From Sediminispirochaeta sp964394395 (GTDB lineage Bacteria > Spirochaetota > Spirochaetia > DSM-16054 > Sediminispirochaetaceae): 19,996 bases of DNA. Below are positions 11,909 to 19,732 of this stretch, one piece after another (position 1 is the first letter of the stretch; every line of letters begins with the position of its first letter). The stretch covers positions 1-19,996 of the forward strand of contig CAYMWV010000048.1 of NCBI GenBank assembly GCA_964394395.1. The letters are read 5' to 3'. A program made the translations under genes and the position numbers. The notes beneath the pieces are model-generated. The model saw only the letters and a list, made by a program, of their open reading frames with translations. It was not told the DNA's origin and did not search any database.

Positions 11909-14149
11909 TTGAAGCCCCTCTCCTACGGTGCCTTCGCCTTGATGTTTTTCTACGCCTATCTTACCTGGCGGGTTCTTTCCAATAATCCTAAAGCGAAATT
12001 GAATCGACTGGTAGCGCTCCTCCTTGCTAACTTTACCCTCTGGGCTTTTTACAGCACCTTCAGTTACGCTTTGACCGATTACAAAACAGCAGAGGCAATG
12101 TATCTTAGCTTCTCTTTTCTCTGGCACATAGCTCCGGGGATCGCCCTTCATATTGCCCTTACGGTACGGGGCCTTGATAAAAAGCTACCCCGCTTTCTTG
12201 AAATCCCTGCGCTCTATCTGCCGGGTCTTATTACGACCTTTACCTACAACCTCTATGTGTACACCGGTCTTGAAGAGAATCGATGGTACCTCATGAGCAC
12301 TTTGAACTCGGCATCCCCCTGGTTCATGATCTATAACATCTACCTGCTTCTCTATGTAGGGGCAACTGTCTTTCTGCTGCTCTATCGTGTACGAAGGGAG
12401 GAGCTGCCCAGGGTGAGGAAGCAGCGGATCATCCTGGCCTGGTCTATGTTTGTAAGTCTCTTTCTCGGCCTTTTTACCAATGCCATTTTCCCCGCTCTGG
12501 GTATCGAGTTTCCCTTTGTCACTATCTACTGGAATGCACTCTGGGCGACCGGGCTCTGGATAGCCCTTAGCCGTTACGGCTTTACCCGCCTCTCCCCAAG
12601 GCTGGCAGTGGAGCAGATATTACGGCACATCAATGAGGTGTTGATAATCCTTGACCAATCAGGGAGGATTTTTACCACCAGCGATTATTTTGCCTCTCTG
12701 CTGGGGCAGAAGCAAAAGATGATCAGGGGAGCATCCCTCTCAGGTTTTGTTAACGATCCAGCTTACTTCGATCAGAGCAGACAGCTTCTCGCAGAGAGGG
12801 GAGGGATAGTTCAAAACAATATTAATCTTTCTATTCCCGGGGAGGGGGATGTTCCCTATTCTGTATCCCTTTCAGAAATTCGCAATGGAGATGAACTACA
12901 AGGCTATCTCTTTAGTGGTCATGATATTCGACACTGGATCAAACTTGGGGAAGCTCAGAGAATGAAATCGATCGGTACCATGACCGGTGGGCTGGCCCAC
13001 AATTTTAACAATATCCTGGCCGGTATATACGGCGCTTCCAGCTTGCTGAGAATTGAGCTCAAGAAAAAACGGACGGATAAAAGTGAATTGGAAGAGAAGA
13101 TCGAAATGATAGAGCAATCTTCCAAGCGAGGCCGGGAGATAGTAAGGCAGCTGCTTTCCATTGCGGGAGAAAAAGAGCGCTACCGGAGCTGTATTGATCT
13201 GGTTCCCATCGTGGATACTATTGCTGGAATATGTGAGCACTCTTTCGATAAACGGGTTGTCATTACCATTGAAAAACCCGAAGCTGCCATGATAATTGGA
13301 GACACCTCTGGAATGGAGCAGCTCCTCCTTAATCTGACGATAAATGCTCTCCATGCCATGACAATAATGAAAAGCTCAGAAGAGGAGTGGGGCGGTGTTC
13401 TGACAATCTCCCTCACCCCGGGGGATGGGGGTTGGCTCTTACAGGTTCGGGACACCGGGGTGGGGATGGATAAAGAGACTCTTCAGCGTATTTTTGATCC
13501 CTTCTTTACCACCAAGGAAGAGGGCCACGGTTCGGGATTAGGCCTTCCCATGGTGCAGCGTTTTGTTACTGATTATGGCGGCGATCTTTCAGTTGCTTCA
13601 GTCCCAAATGAGGGAACTGCTGTTTCTCTCTTTTTCCCCTCCCCTCCTCAGGAGATGCTAAAGTTGCAGGATGTGGACCGATCCTCAGTACTATCCTCAG
13701 CGCAACAGGATGATAAATTAACAAAACCGGGGATGGAAGTCCGTCAGCCATTCTGCCTGGAAGAGGAGGAAGAGATTTTGGAACAGGATCCGAAAAAGGT
13801 TAAGAACGAGAGAACCCTTCTTGTGGTGGATGATGAAGAGCTTGTGAGAAAGACTATCCGCCGGATTCTCCAGCACTATGGGTATAAAGCTTTGGATGCA
13901 GAGGAGGGCAAAGAGGCCTTGAGGATCTTTCTCTCCGAAAAAAGCAGTATAGACGGGGTCATTCTTGATCTCACCATGCCGGGGATATCGGGAATGGAAG
14001 TCCTAACCAGGCTTCGGAGTATTGATAAGGGTATACCAGTTCTTCTTGTCAGCGGAGGGAATATGGGGAAATTGGATTATCCCTCCTTGCCGAAACCCTT
14101 TACACCTGATGAGCTGATAGAGGCAGTTGAGGGGCTTTGGGATTGTTGA
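11909..14149 (+). CDS. Hybrid sensor histidine kinase with receiver domain
   Basis: A 746-residue membrane sensor. About seven transmembrane helices occupy residues 5-215 (7TM histidine-kinase sensor type), then a PAS-like domain (about 228-345). The H-box GGLAHNFNNIL has His364 in the AHxFNN style. The ATPase follows with N-box NLTINALHAM, DTGVGM and GSGLGL. After a charged linker comes a receiver domain with VVDDEE, phospho-acceptor Asp687 (LDLTMP) and Lys729 (PKPF). No separate response regulator is adjacent, so phosphate may pass to a distant phosphotransfer protein. The start is TTG 11909, supported by GGAGG 7 nt upstream and by the first helix beginning there. A 19-bp tandem duplication overlaps its stop codon. 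Confidence 0.93.
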   Translation: MKPLSYGAFALMFFYAYLTWRVLSNNPKAKLNRLVALLLANFTLWAFYSTFSYALTDYKTAEAMYLSFSFLWHIAPGIALHIALTVRGLDKKLPRFLEIPALYLPGLITTFTYNLYVYTGLEENRWYLMSTLNSASPWFMIYNIYLLLYVGATVFLLLYRVRREELPRVRKQRIILAWSMFVSLFLGLFTNAIFPALGIEFPFVTIYWNALWATGLWIALSRYGFTRLSPRLAVEQILRHINEVLIILDQSGRIFTTSDYFASLLGQKQKMIRGASLSGFVNDPAYFDQSRQLLAERGGIVQNNINLSIPGEGDVPYSVSLSEIRNGDELQGYLFSGHDIRHWIKLGEAQRMKSIGTMTGGLAHNFNNILAGIYGASSLLRIELKKKRTDKSELEEKIEMIEQSSKRGREIVRQLLSIAGEKERYRSCIDLVPIVDTIAGICEHSFDKRVVITIEKPEAAMIIGDTSGMEQLLLNLTINALHAMTIMKSSEEEWGGVLTISLTPGDGGWLLQVRDTGVGMDKETLQRIFDPFFTTKEEGHGSGLGLPMVQRFVTDYGGDLSVASVPNEGTAVSLFFPSPPQEMLKLQDVDRSSVLSSAQQDDKLTKPGMEVRQPFCLEEEEEILEQDPKKVKNERTLLVVDDEELVRKTIRRILQHYGYKALDAEEGKEALRIFLSEKSSIDGVILDLTMPGISGMEVLTRLRSIDKGIPVLLVSGGNMGKLDYPSLPKPFTPDELIEAVEGLWDC

Positions 14150-14176
14150 CGGGCCTCGGGATTGTTGACGGGCCTC
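14139..14176 (+). repeat. 19-bp tandem duplication at the kinase stop codon
   Basis: GGGATTGTTGACGGGCCTC occurs twice head to tail (14139-14157, 14158-14176). The first copy contains the kinase stop codon, so the protein is unchanged by the second. It looks like a recent slippage or duplication event. Confidence 0.85.
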
Positions 14177-14230
14177 GGGGGCAATAGAGGTTGTCCCTCT
14201 CTCTTTCTTATCTTCCACCAATCCACTATC

Positions 14231-14515
14231 ATGAATCCCATGAAGATAAACTACGACCAGAACGCCCGCCGCTTCTATATCTCCCTGAATGGTGAGGAAG
14301 CGGAGCTTACCTACCGGGAAGGGGAGGATGGCATCCTGATCTACCACCACACCTATGTCCCTCCGGGTCTCCGGGGGGGAGGGGTAGCAGGAAAGATCAC
14401 CCGGTTTGCCCTGGCTTGGGCCCGGGAGGAGGGGAGAGTAGTGAAGCCCACCTGCCCATATATTGTAGCGTTTCTGGAGAAGCATCCGGAATTTGGGGAT
14501 ATCATTGTTTCTTGA
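14231..14515 (+). CDS. Small GNAT-type N-acetyltransferase
   Basis: A 94-residue protein resembling the compact Gcn5-related acetyltransferase family (Acetyltransf_CG/YjdJ type). The pattern is FYISLNGEEAELTYR, then YHHTYVPPGLRGGGVAGKI as the acetyl-CoA pyrophosphate-binding loop, then PTCPYIVAFLEKHPEF. These short proteins lack a recognisable substrate-binding half, so the acceptor is unknown. ATG 14231 and ATG 14240 are both possible; neither has a Shine-Dalgarno. It follows the sensor kinase by about 80 bp and may be read from the same transcript. Confidence 0.87.
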   Translation: MNPMKINYDQNARRFYISLNGEEAELTYREGEDGILIYHHTYVPPGLRGGGVAGKITRFALAWAREEGRVVKPTCPYIVAFLEKHPEFGDIIVS

Positions 14516-14896
14516 ACCGGGGTGATACAGGAGATTACCGATGCTACAGCTCTTTCGATAGAGGAATTGGGTCGCCTGAGAGAACATCCTGATGACGGGT
14601 CATTTACCACAGAGTAAGGAGCCTTGCATCCCTGGCTTCATCTCTTTGGGATACTTCTGGTCAATGACTATCTTCTTTTTTTTGGTTTTGTCTATCTGAT
14701 TGTAGAAAGCATCGATCTGGCTCATACGGTTAGCTATAAGGGGATGGGGATTCTGGCGGTGGAGAGTGCCGATCCTCTCCGTCAATGCCTTGCACCGTTA
14801 ACCGTATTGCCACAGGGGTCCATCTTCGGATGGTAGCCACCCCTTCCAGGGGAGGTAAGTAAAACCATTGGCTTACATCAGTGGTCCTTATGTATT
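14516..14896. other. Spacer with short gene-like relic and hairpins
   Basis: No convincing gene. In the frame of the GNAT gene, after its stop, comes VIQEITDATALSIEELGRLR up to TAA at about 14612. It faintly recalls the short helical end of Rpn/PD-(D/E)XK transposase-like proteins (ITGLSIEEI-type), so it may be a relic. Further on, ATACGGTTA (14724-14732) and TAACCGTAT (14799-14807) enclose GGAGAG / CTCTCC (14761-14780). CCCCT-TCC-AGGGG near 14840 is a small hairpin facing the aldehyde dehydrogenase end. Confidence 0.3.
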
Positions 14897-16300
14897 TCAG
14901 CGAATGAACCGTTTCAGCTTTCCCAGATCCGGCACTTTATGGGGGTAAGCAAATCCTGGGTCGAAGGAGGCGCATTGTTGGAGCATCCCCTTTGTGTGGC
15001 TGAAGGTATTAAAGCCCGCCTTGCCATGGTAGTTCCCCATCCCGCTTGGCCCGACACCTCCAAAAGGAATCTTGTGACTTGCCACATGTAAAAGCACAGT
15101 GTTAACCCCTCCTCCACCGAAGGTGATGGAACCAGAAATCTTCTTGACGATCACAGAATCTCGGGCAAATACGTAGAGAGCCAATGGCTTCGGTAGCGTT
15201 TGAACCTGCTCTATTGCCTGTTCCAGATTCTCATAGGAGATAATCGGTAAAAGAGGCCCAAAAATCTCCTCCTGCATCACCGGATCGGACCAGCCGACAG
15301 GGGAAAGCAGGCTGGGTTCTATATAGCGCTGGCTTTTTTCCACTGAACCACCGGAATATACCGAAGCTCCGTCAAGAAGTGAAACCAGTCGGTCAAAGTG
15401 TCTTTCACTGATTATACGCCCGTACTGCCCGCTTTTTATTGGATCGTCCCCGTAAAACTCCAGGATTGCCTTTTGAAGCTCCTGGAGCAACTCTTGCTCA
15501 ATCCTCTGGTCCACAAGCAGATAGTCCGGAGCCACACAGGTCTGTCCTGCATTATTAAATTTCCCAAAAGCGATCTTCCTTGCTGCCCTGGGGATATCCG
15601 CAGAGGCGTCAATAAAGGCTGGACTTTTTCCTCCCAACTCCAGGGTGAGAGGGGTAAGGTGGCGGGAAGCAGCTTCCATTATTTTCTTACCCACCGGAAC
15701 GCTCCCGGTAAAAAAGAGATAATCAAAGTCCTGGTCAATCAGTTCCATAGATACCTCTGCTCCCCCCTGAACCACTGCTGCATATTCAGGATCAAAGGCA
15801 GCTTCAATAATACGCTGACTGACCTGGGCTGTCCTGGATGCTATCTCCGAAGGCTTTACAACTGCACAATTGCCAGCAGCAAGGGCTTCCACTAAAGGTG
15901 TAAAAAGCAGCTGAAAAGGATAGTTCCAGGGTGAAATGATAAGAACAGAGCCGTAGGGCTCTTTTTCTATTCTGGCGATACCGGGAAGGAGAAACATATC
16001 AGGTAAAAATTGTTTCCCTTTCATCCACTTTTTAAGATGCTTCAAGAGATAGCGAATCTCAGAATAGAGAAATCCGATCTCATTACTATACGCTTCCTCC
16101 GGTGATTTCCCCAAATCTGCAGCCAGTGCTTCAAGGAGGGCGGTTTCCTCCCTTTTTATATGTTCAAGTAGAGATTTCAGCATCCTTCTCCGGAAGTTGA
16201 TACCAGCTGTAGCACCGGAGCGGAAAAAAGTGCGTTGCCCTTCTCTTATATTACTGATTCGCTTGCTTTCGGTGGTCAATTGTTCTCTATTCTTTTTCAT
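14897..16300 (-). CDS. Class 3 (ALDH3-like) aldehyde dehydrogenase
   Basis: A 467-residue NAD(P)-dependent enzyme that oxidises aldehydes, often fatty or lipid-peroxidation aldehydes, to acids. Motifs in order: SPWNYPF (Asn126, oxyanion), FTGSVPVGKKI (cofactor-binding), LELGGKSP with general-base Glu221, GQTCVAPDYLL with nucleophile Cys255, and EEIFGPLLP. The length and the short N-terminus fit the ALDH3 group. I start at ATG 16300 because AGAGGA lies 6 nt before it; in-frame ATG 16306 and GTG 16321 lie upstream and are less well placed. It follows the YyaL-like gene by 37 bp on the same strand, so the two are probably co-transcribed, suggesting a shared stress or detoxification role. Confidence 0.95.
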   Translation of the reverse strand: MKKNREQLTTESKRISNIREGQRTFFRSGATAGINFRRRMLKSLLEHIKREETALLEALAADLGKSPEEAYSNEIGFLYSEIRYLLKHLKKWMKGKQFLPDMFLLPGIARIEKEPYGSVLIISPWNYPFQLLFTPLVEALAAGNCAVVKPSEIASRTAQVSQRIIEAAFDPEYAAVVQGGAEVSMELIDQDFDYLFFTGSVPVGKKIMEAASRHLTPLTLELGGKSPAFIDASADIPRAARKIAFGKFNNAGQTCVAPDYLLVDQRIEQELLQELQKAILEFYGDDPIKSGQYGRIISERHFDRLVSLLDGASVYSGGSVEKSQRYIEPSLLSPVGWSDPVMQEEIFGPLLPIISYENLEQAIEQVQTLPKPLALYVFARDSVIVKKISGSITFGGGGVNTVLLHVASHKIPFGGVGPSGMGNYHGKAGFNTFSHTKGMLQQCASFDPGFAYPHKVPDLGKLKRFIR

Positions 16301-16337
16301 CGGCATTCCTCTGTTCTTCACACTACTTCAGACTACT

Positions 16338-18206
16338 TCACACCGGGGGCAGCCCCCTGTTGCAAGTCCCTTGATGGCAGTATTGTTCCTGATCTGACCT
16401 GATCTGTACTGCATGAACCGGAAGCTGCTCCCAGGGAACTGCTTCCGGCGAGCTTACCAGCCAGGCGTAGCCGCCAGTGTGGAGGGCCCCGTAGTTCCGG
16501 AAATCTTCCACTCCTGCAGTACCAAAGGAGATCTCTTCGTGGGGCTGGACGCTAAGGATGGAGAGCCTGGAGAGGGCAAGTTCAGCCATGGCAAGCTCGG
16601 AAGGAATGGGCAGATCATCTCCCTGGGCGGGAAGGGCTACAAAATCTGCCTCCCGGGAGCCTGTCCAGCCATCTTTGCTCCTGAACTCCTCCAATCGGTC
16701 GCCAAGTTTCTCAATGATATCTTTATGAGCCCCATCCTCTTCGTAACAGAAGGTAAGGTAGAGGAGAAGAGCCGCATGATCTTCCAGGAAATTTCCACCA
16801 AGCAGTTCTCCACCAATCGACCCGCGAAGAACCACCCCCTCTGCAGTGTAGTGAAGTTGCAAAAGCTTTTCCCGAAGTGAAAGTGCAGCTTCCAGCGCTG
16901 AAGACTCTCCCAGATAGCGATAGGCCTGAATCAAGGCGATACCGGTGAGGGCATTCCACGAGGTGAGCTTCTTACGGTCTCGGAAGGGCTGAGGCCGGTT
17001 GGCACGATGCAGAAGGAGCTTGTCGCAGACCCTCCGCATCTCCGGGGAGAAGGGAGCTGAACCACTGGTTCCATCGCCGTCAGATCTTAGAAGATGGATG
17101 GCACCTTCGAAGTTACCACCCCGGGGAAGGAGAAAAGTGGACTTTAGAAGGGAAAACTCCTCCGGATCAAGCACCTTTTGGAGCTCTTCTTCCCTCCAGA
17201 TATAGGTGGCTCCCTCATGATGGTCGGTATCGGCATCAAGCCCGGCACAGTAGAGTCCTTCATCATAAAGGGAATCCTGCAAAAACCGGAGAATACCCCG
17301 GGCACTTTCTCTGTACAGCTCTCTACCATAGATCCTGTAGGCAAGAGCGTAGACCCACAGCAGCATTGCCTGGTCGTAGAGCATCTTCTCGAAATGGGGG
17401 ATAGTCCAGGCCTGGTCGACGCAGTAGCGGAAAAAGCCTCCCTGCAGGTGATCGTGGAGTCCCCCAAGGCTCATTGCCTCAAGGGTGCTGAGGTTAAACG
17501 TATCCAGGCCCCTCTTGATAGGATCTACCGGATCTGCCGGCTTATCGGACAGACGGTATAAGCTGTAGAGCAACGAAGAGTGGGGTGGGAACTTCTGTTT
17601 TCCCTTAAAACCACCGTTGACATCATCAAAGCTGCCGCTGATAGCTTTATCAACCAGCTCCGGACCCTGGTCTTGATTCGCGAAGAGAGATACTTTCCGT
17701 TCCGGCCGAAAATCTTTCAGCTTCTCCTTGTTATTCTGGTAGAAACTATCCACCTGTCTCAGGATCTCCCCAAAGCCGGCTTGACCGTAGCGTGGTTCGG
17801 GTGATGCATAGGTCATGGCAAAAAAGGGCTTGAGATCGGGAGAAAGAAAGACATTCAGAGGCCAACCACCACTGCCGGTCGCAGCTAGCAGGAAATCCAT
17901 CATAAAGCGGTCAATATCCGGCCGCTCTTCCCGGTCAACTTTTATGGAGATATATTTTTCGTTGAGCAGCCGGGCACATTCCGGATCGGAAAAGGTATCG
18001 GCGGCCATCACATGACACCAGTGGCAGGTGGAATAGCCTATAGAGACAAAAAGAATTTTTCCCCTCTCCCGGGCATAGGCGAGAACATCGTCGCTCCACA
18101 TCTGCCAGTGAACCGGATTATCTTTATGCTGCCGGAGATAGGGGGAGAGTGCACTGTCGAGATTATTTCTGGAAAAGTCACGCTTTTTCGGCTGTTCATG
18201 GTTCAT
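16338..18206 (-). CDS. YyaL/DUF255 thioredoxin-fold protein
   Basis: A 622-residue member of the YyaL/SPATA20 family. The N-terminal thioredoxin-like domain (about 15-165) carries YSTCHWCHVM with the CxxC at residues 61-64, and FLSPDLKPFF. The rest is an alpha/alpha toroid of the six-hairpin glycosidase/epimerase kind (GGFFRYCVDQAWTIPHFEKM, LTSWNALTGIAL). It ends with the customary Cys pair (YCHQGTC). The physiological substrate is not established; redox or sugar-related roles are proposed for the family. ATG 18206 has no Shine-Dalgarno, but a TTGCCT-N17-TATATA promoter ends 6 nt before it, suggesting a leaderless message. It heads the pair with the aldehyde dehydrogenase gene. Confidence 0.93.
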   Translation of the reverse strand: MNHEQPKKRDFSRNNLDSALSPYLRQHKDNPVHWQMWSDDVLAYARERGKILFVSIGYSTCHWCHVMAADTFSDPECARLLNEKYISIKVDREERPDIDRFMMDFLLAATGSGGWPLNVFLSPDLKPFFAMTYASPEPRYGQAGFGEILRQVDSFYQNNKEKLKDFRPERKVSLFANQDQGPELVDKAISGSFDDVNGGFKGKQKFPPHSSLLYSLYRLSDKPADPVDPIKRGLDTFNLSTLEAMSLGGLHDHLQGGFFRYCVDQAWTIPHFEKMLYDQAMLLWVYALAYRIYGRELYRESARGILRFLQDSLYDEGLYCAGLDADTDHHEGATYIWREEELQKVLDPEEFSLLKSTFLLPRGGNFEGAIHLLRSDGDGTSGSAPFSPEMRRVCDKLLLHRANRPQPFRDRKKLTSWNALTGIALIQAYRYLGESSALEAALSLREKLLQLHYTAEGVVLRGSIGGELLGGNFLEDHAALLLYLTFCYEEDGAHKDIIEKLGDRLEEFRSKDGWTGSREADFVALPAQGDDLPIPSELAMAELALSRLSILSVQPHEEISFGTAGVEDFRNYGALHTGGYAWLVSSPEAVPWEQLPVHAVQIRSDQEQYCHQGTCNRGLPPV

Positions 18207-18212
18207 TGTTAA

Positions 18213-18241
18213 TATATACTATTTTGGATGGACAAAGGCAA
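18213..18241 (-). promoter_or_regulatory. Promoter of yyaL-like/ALDH pair (leaderless)
   Basis: Minus-strand -35 TTGCCT (18241-18236), 17-bp spacer, -10 TATATA (18218-18213), then 6 nt to ATG 18206. The layout is nearly identical to the mazEF promoter. Confidence 0.5.
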
Positions 18242-18258
18242 ATTGCTGACTATGTTTA

Positions 18259-18280
18259 CCCTTATCGTTTGCCCTTATCG
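18259..18280 (+). promoter_or_regulatory. 9-bp direct repeat between divergent promoters
   Basis: CCCTTATCG occurs at 18259-18267 and 18272-18280 (13-bp period), upstream of both the plus-strand TTGACA promoter and the minus-strand yyaL promoter. Possible regulator-binding site. Confidence 0.35.
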
Positions 18281-18293
18281 CTCGATATAGAAT

Positions 18294-18322
18294 TTGACAA
18301 TCTCCAGGAGGCGGTTTACAGT
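18294..18322 (+). promoter_or_regulatory. Promoter reading into repeat copy C
   Basis: -35 TTGACA (perfect, 18294-18299), 17-bp spacer, -10 TACAGT (18317-18322). The predicted start is about 18329, the first bases of copy C. The element would therefore form nearly the whole 5' leader of the CsgG-like gene. Confidence 0.55.
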
Positions 18323-18327
18323 AAATT

Positions 18328-18450
18328 GAGGCTGTCCAGTACCTGATTTTCTGGTGTATCATCAACTGGGTATGTGTTACCTTAGACGTATCGAAAAAAA
18401 TCATCATGGACAGCCATGATTCAGCGGGATTAAAGTTGCGGTACGGGCTG
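18328..18450 (+). repeat. Inverted-repeat mobile element, copy C (123 bp)
   Basis: Begins GAGGCTGTCC and ends GATTCAGCGGGATTAAAG then TTGCGGTACGGGCTG. The flanks are AATT (18324-18327) and AATC (18451-18454), a target duplication with one change. The inner part differs from the other copies and lacks the conserved ATAGC hairpin. It lies 28 bp before the CsgG-like gene. Confidence 0.85.
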
Positions 18451-18478
18451 AATCATCCTTCACTGCAAGGAGAAACCC

Positions 18479-19594
18479 ATGGTGACCCGCCTTTTCTTTA
18501 AACACAGCATGCTTTTTCTGATAGCACTTCTCTTTCTGTTTTTTTCTATCCCTGCGAGAGCTGGCAGCCAGGAGATCAACATTGGAGTGGTGGAATTTGA
18601 AGAGAAAAACAGCATTGGACTTGAAAATGCAGGTCGAATCATTGCGGAATGGGTGGTGACGGAGATCAAAAAGATTGGCAGCTTTCAAGTCCAGGAGCGG
18701 CTTCTCCTGAATAAAGTCCTGGAAGAACAAAAGCTGATGCTTTCAGGTATCATTGATGAGAGTCAAGCAGGAAAAATTGGAAAGCTCTACGGCGTCGATG
18801 CCATCGTCACTGGCTCGTTTATGAAAGTGGGTGATAGTATATCCATCACTGGTCGTATGGTTAACGTCGAGAACGGGGAAATCCTTAAGACCGCCTCAGT
18901 CGAGACCTCTTCTCTGGCGGAACTCCAGACTGAGATCATCATCCTGACTAATGCTCTCTGCGATATCAGTCGTAGCCAGTGGGAAGTGAAAACTGATATC
19001 GCAAGAAAGAGCATTGCCCGGTTAGAAGCGGGAGGTGGAATCTCTTACGGCTGGGACAATGTAGATTGGGGCAGCCCTGGGCTCCAGATTATGATACGCT
19101 ACCGCGACCGATGGGGATCCCTCTGGTTTGGTGGTGTTCCCCTTGGCGGCATCCTGGGGATCGAAGCTGGTGGTACCTTCATGCTGACAAACTTTATCGG
19201 CATCGGCCTTTGTGCAGGGAAGGTCTTTGATATCATGGTTAATTCAGCGGAATCTACCTACGTAAACCTCGGGCTTGTGGCTACTCCCCGGGTAGATATT
19301 GAAGCGGGAATCCTTTTTGGAATTGCCCCCACCGGCGGACTCTGGACGGACGAGCCGAAACTTACCGATTTTTCCCCCTATCTGACTTTGCCCGGTAACT
19401 ACAGTGTCTGGTTTGAATATCGGATAGGGGATAACATGATACTACAGGCGAAATACACGGGCACAGAGTTCAAATTTTCTCAGGAAAATATACCGGACGT
19501 CTATAACTGGAACCCCTTTGGAGCCGGAACAGGATATCTTTTCCAGACTGACCGGCTCTCCATCAGCGCACTGTACAGTTTTGCTATTGAGTGA
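18479..19594 (+). CDS. Exported CsgG-like protein with beta-rich C-terminal domain
   Basis: A 371-residue exported protein. Residues 1-28 are a signal peptide ending in ARA; no lipobox Cys, unlike CsgG. Residues 30-165 resemble the CsgG/FlgO-type domain: INIGVVEFEEKN at the start, then FQVQERLLLNKVLEEQKL, and GVDAIVTGSFMKVGDSISIT with RMVNVENGEIL. From about 185 the sequence becomes glycine- and aromatic-rich with alternating hydrophobics (IMIRYRDRW, GLVATPRVDIEAGILFGIAP), like outer-membrane beta strands, and ends in SISALYSFAIE. It may be an outer-membrane or periplasmic protein linking a CsgG-like domain to a barrel; that is inference. The start is firm (AAGGAG 6-7 nt before ATG). The gene is bracketed by inverted repeat copies C and D. 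Confidence 0.8.
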   Translation: MVTRLFFKHSMLFLIALLFLFFSIPARAGSQEINIGVVEFEEKNSIGLENAGRIIAEWVVTEIKKIGSFQVQERLLLNKVLEEQKLMLSGIIDESQAGKIGKLYGVDAIVTGSFMKVGDSISITGRMVNVENGEILKTASVETSSLAELQTEIIILTNALCDISRSQWEVKTDIARKSIARLEAGGGISYGWDNVDWGSPGLQIMIRYRDRWGSLWFGGVPLGGILGIEAGGTFMLTNFIGIGLCAGKVFDIMVNSAESTYVNLGLVATPRVDIEAGILFGIAPTGGLWTDEPKLTDFSPYLTLPGNYSVWFEYRIGDNMILQAKYTGTEFKFSQENIPDVYNWNPFGAGTGYLFQTDRLSISALYSFAIE

Positions 19595-19605
19595 GGGTTT
19601 TACTT

Positions 19606-19728
19606 CAGGCCGTCCCGCAACATTAATCCCACTGAATCGAAGCTGTCCAAACCCCTACATAGAGGGCTATTGCAATTCTATCACCACTATATGTGTATAA
19701 TGCTCCGGAAAGGTTGCGGGACAGCCTC
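19606..19728 (-). repeat. Inverted-repeat mobile element, copy D (123 bp)
   Basis: On the minus strand it begins GAGGCTGTCCCGCAACC and ends GATTCAGTGGGATTAATG then TTGCGGGACGGCCTG, the best-preserved ends in the window. The flanks are ACTT and AATA, each one change from AATT, so the target site has probably decayed. It starts 12 bp after the stop of the CsgG-like gene and faces copy C. Confidence 0.85.
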
Positions 19729-19732
19729 AATA

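Noticed and set aside
14600..14836. Two overlapping small open frames on opposite strands in the spacer
   Set aside because: Neither has a Shine-Dalgarno or a recognisable motif; the composition looks random.
16385..16411. Repeated TGATCTG words resembling the NYN-LOTUS leader repeat
   Set aside because: They have a different period (10 versus 15 bp) and lie inside the coding end of the YyaL-like gene; probably chance.
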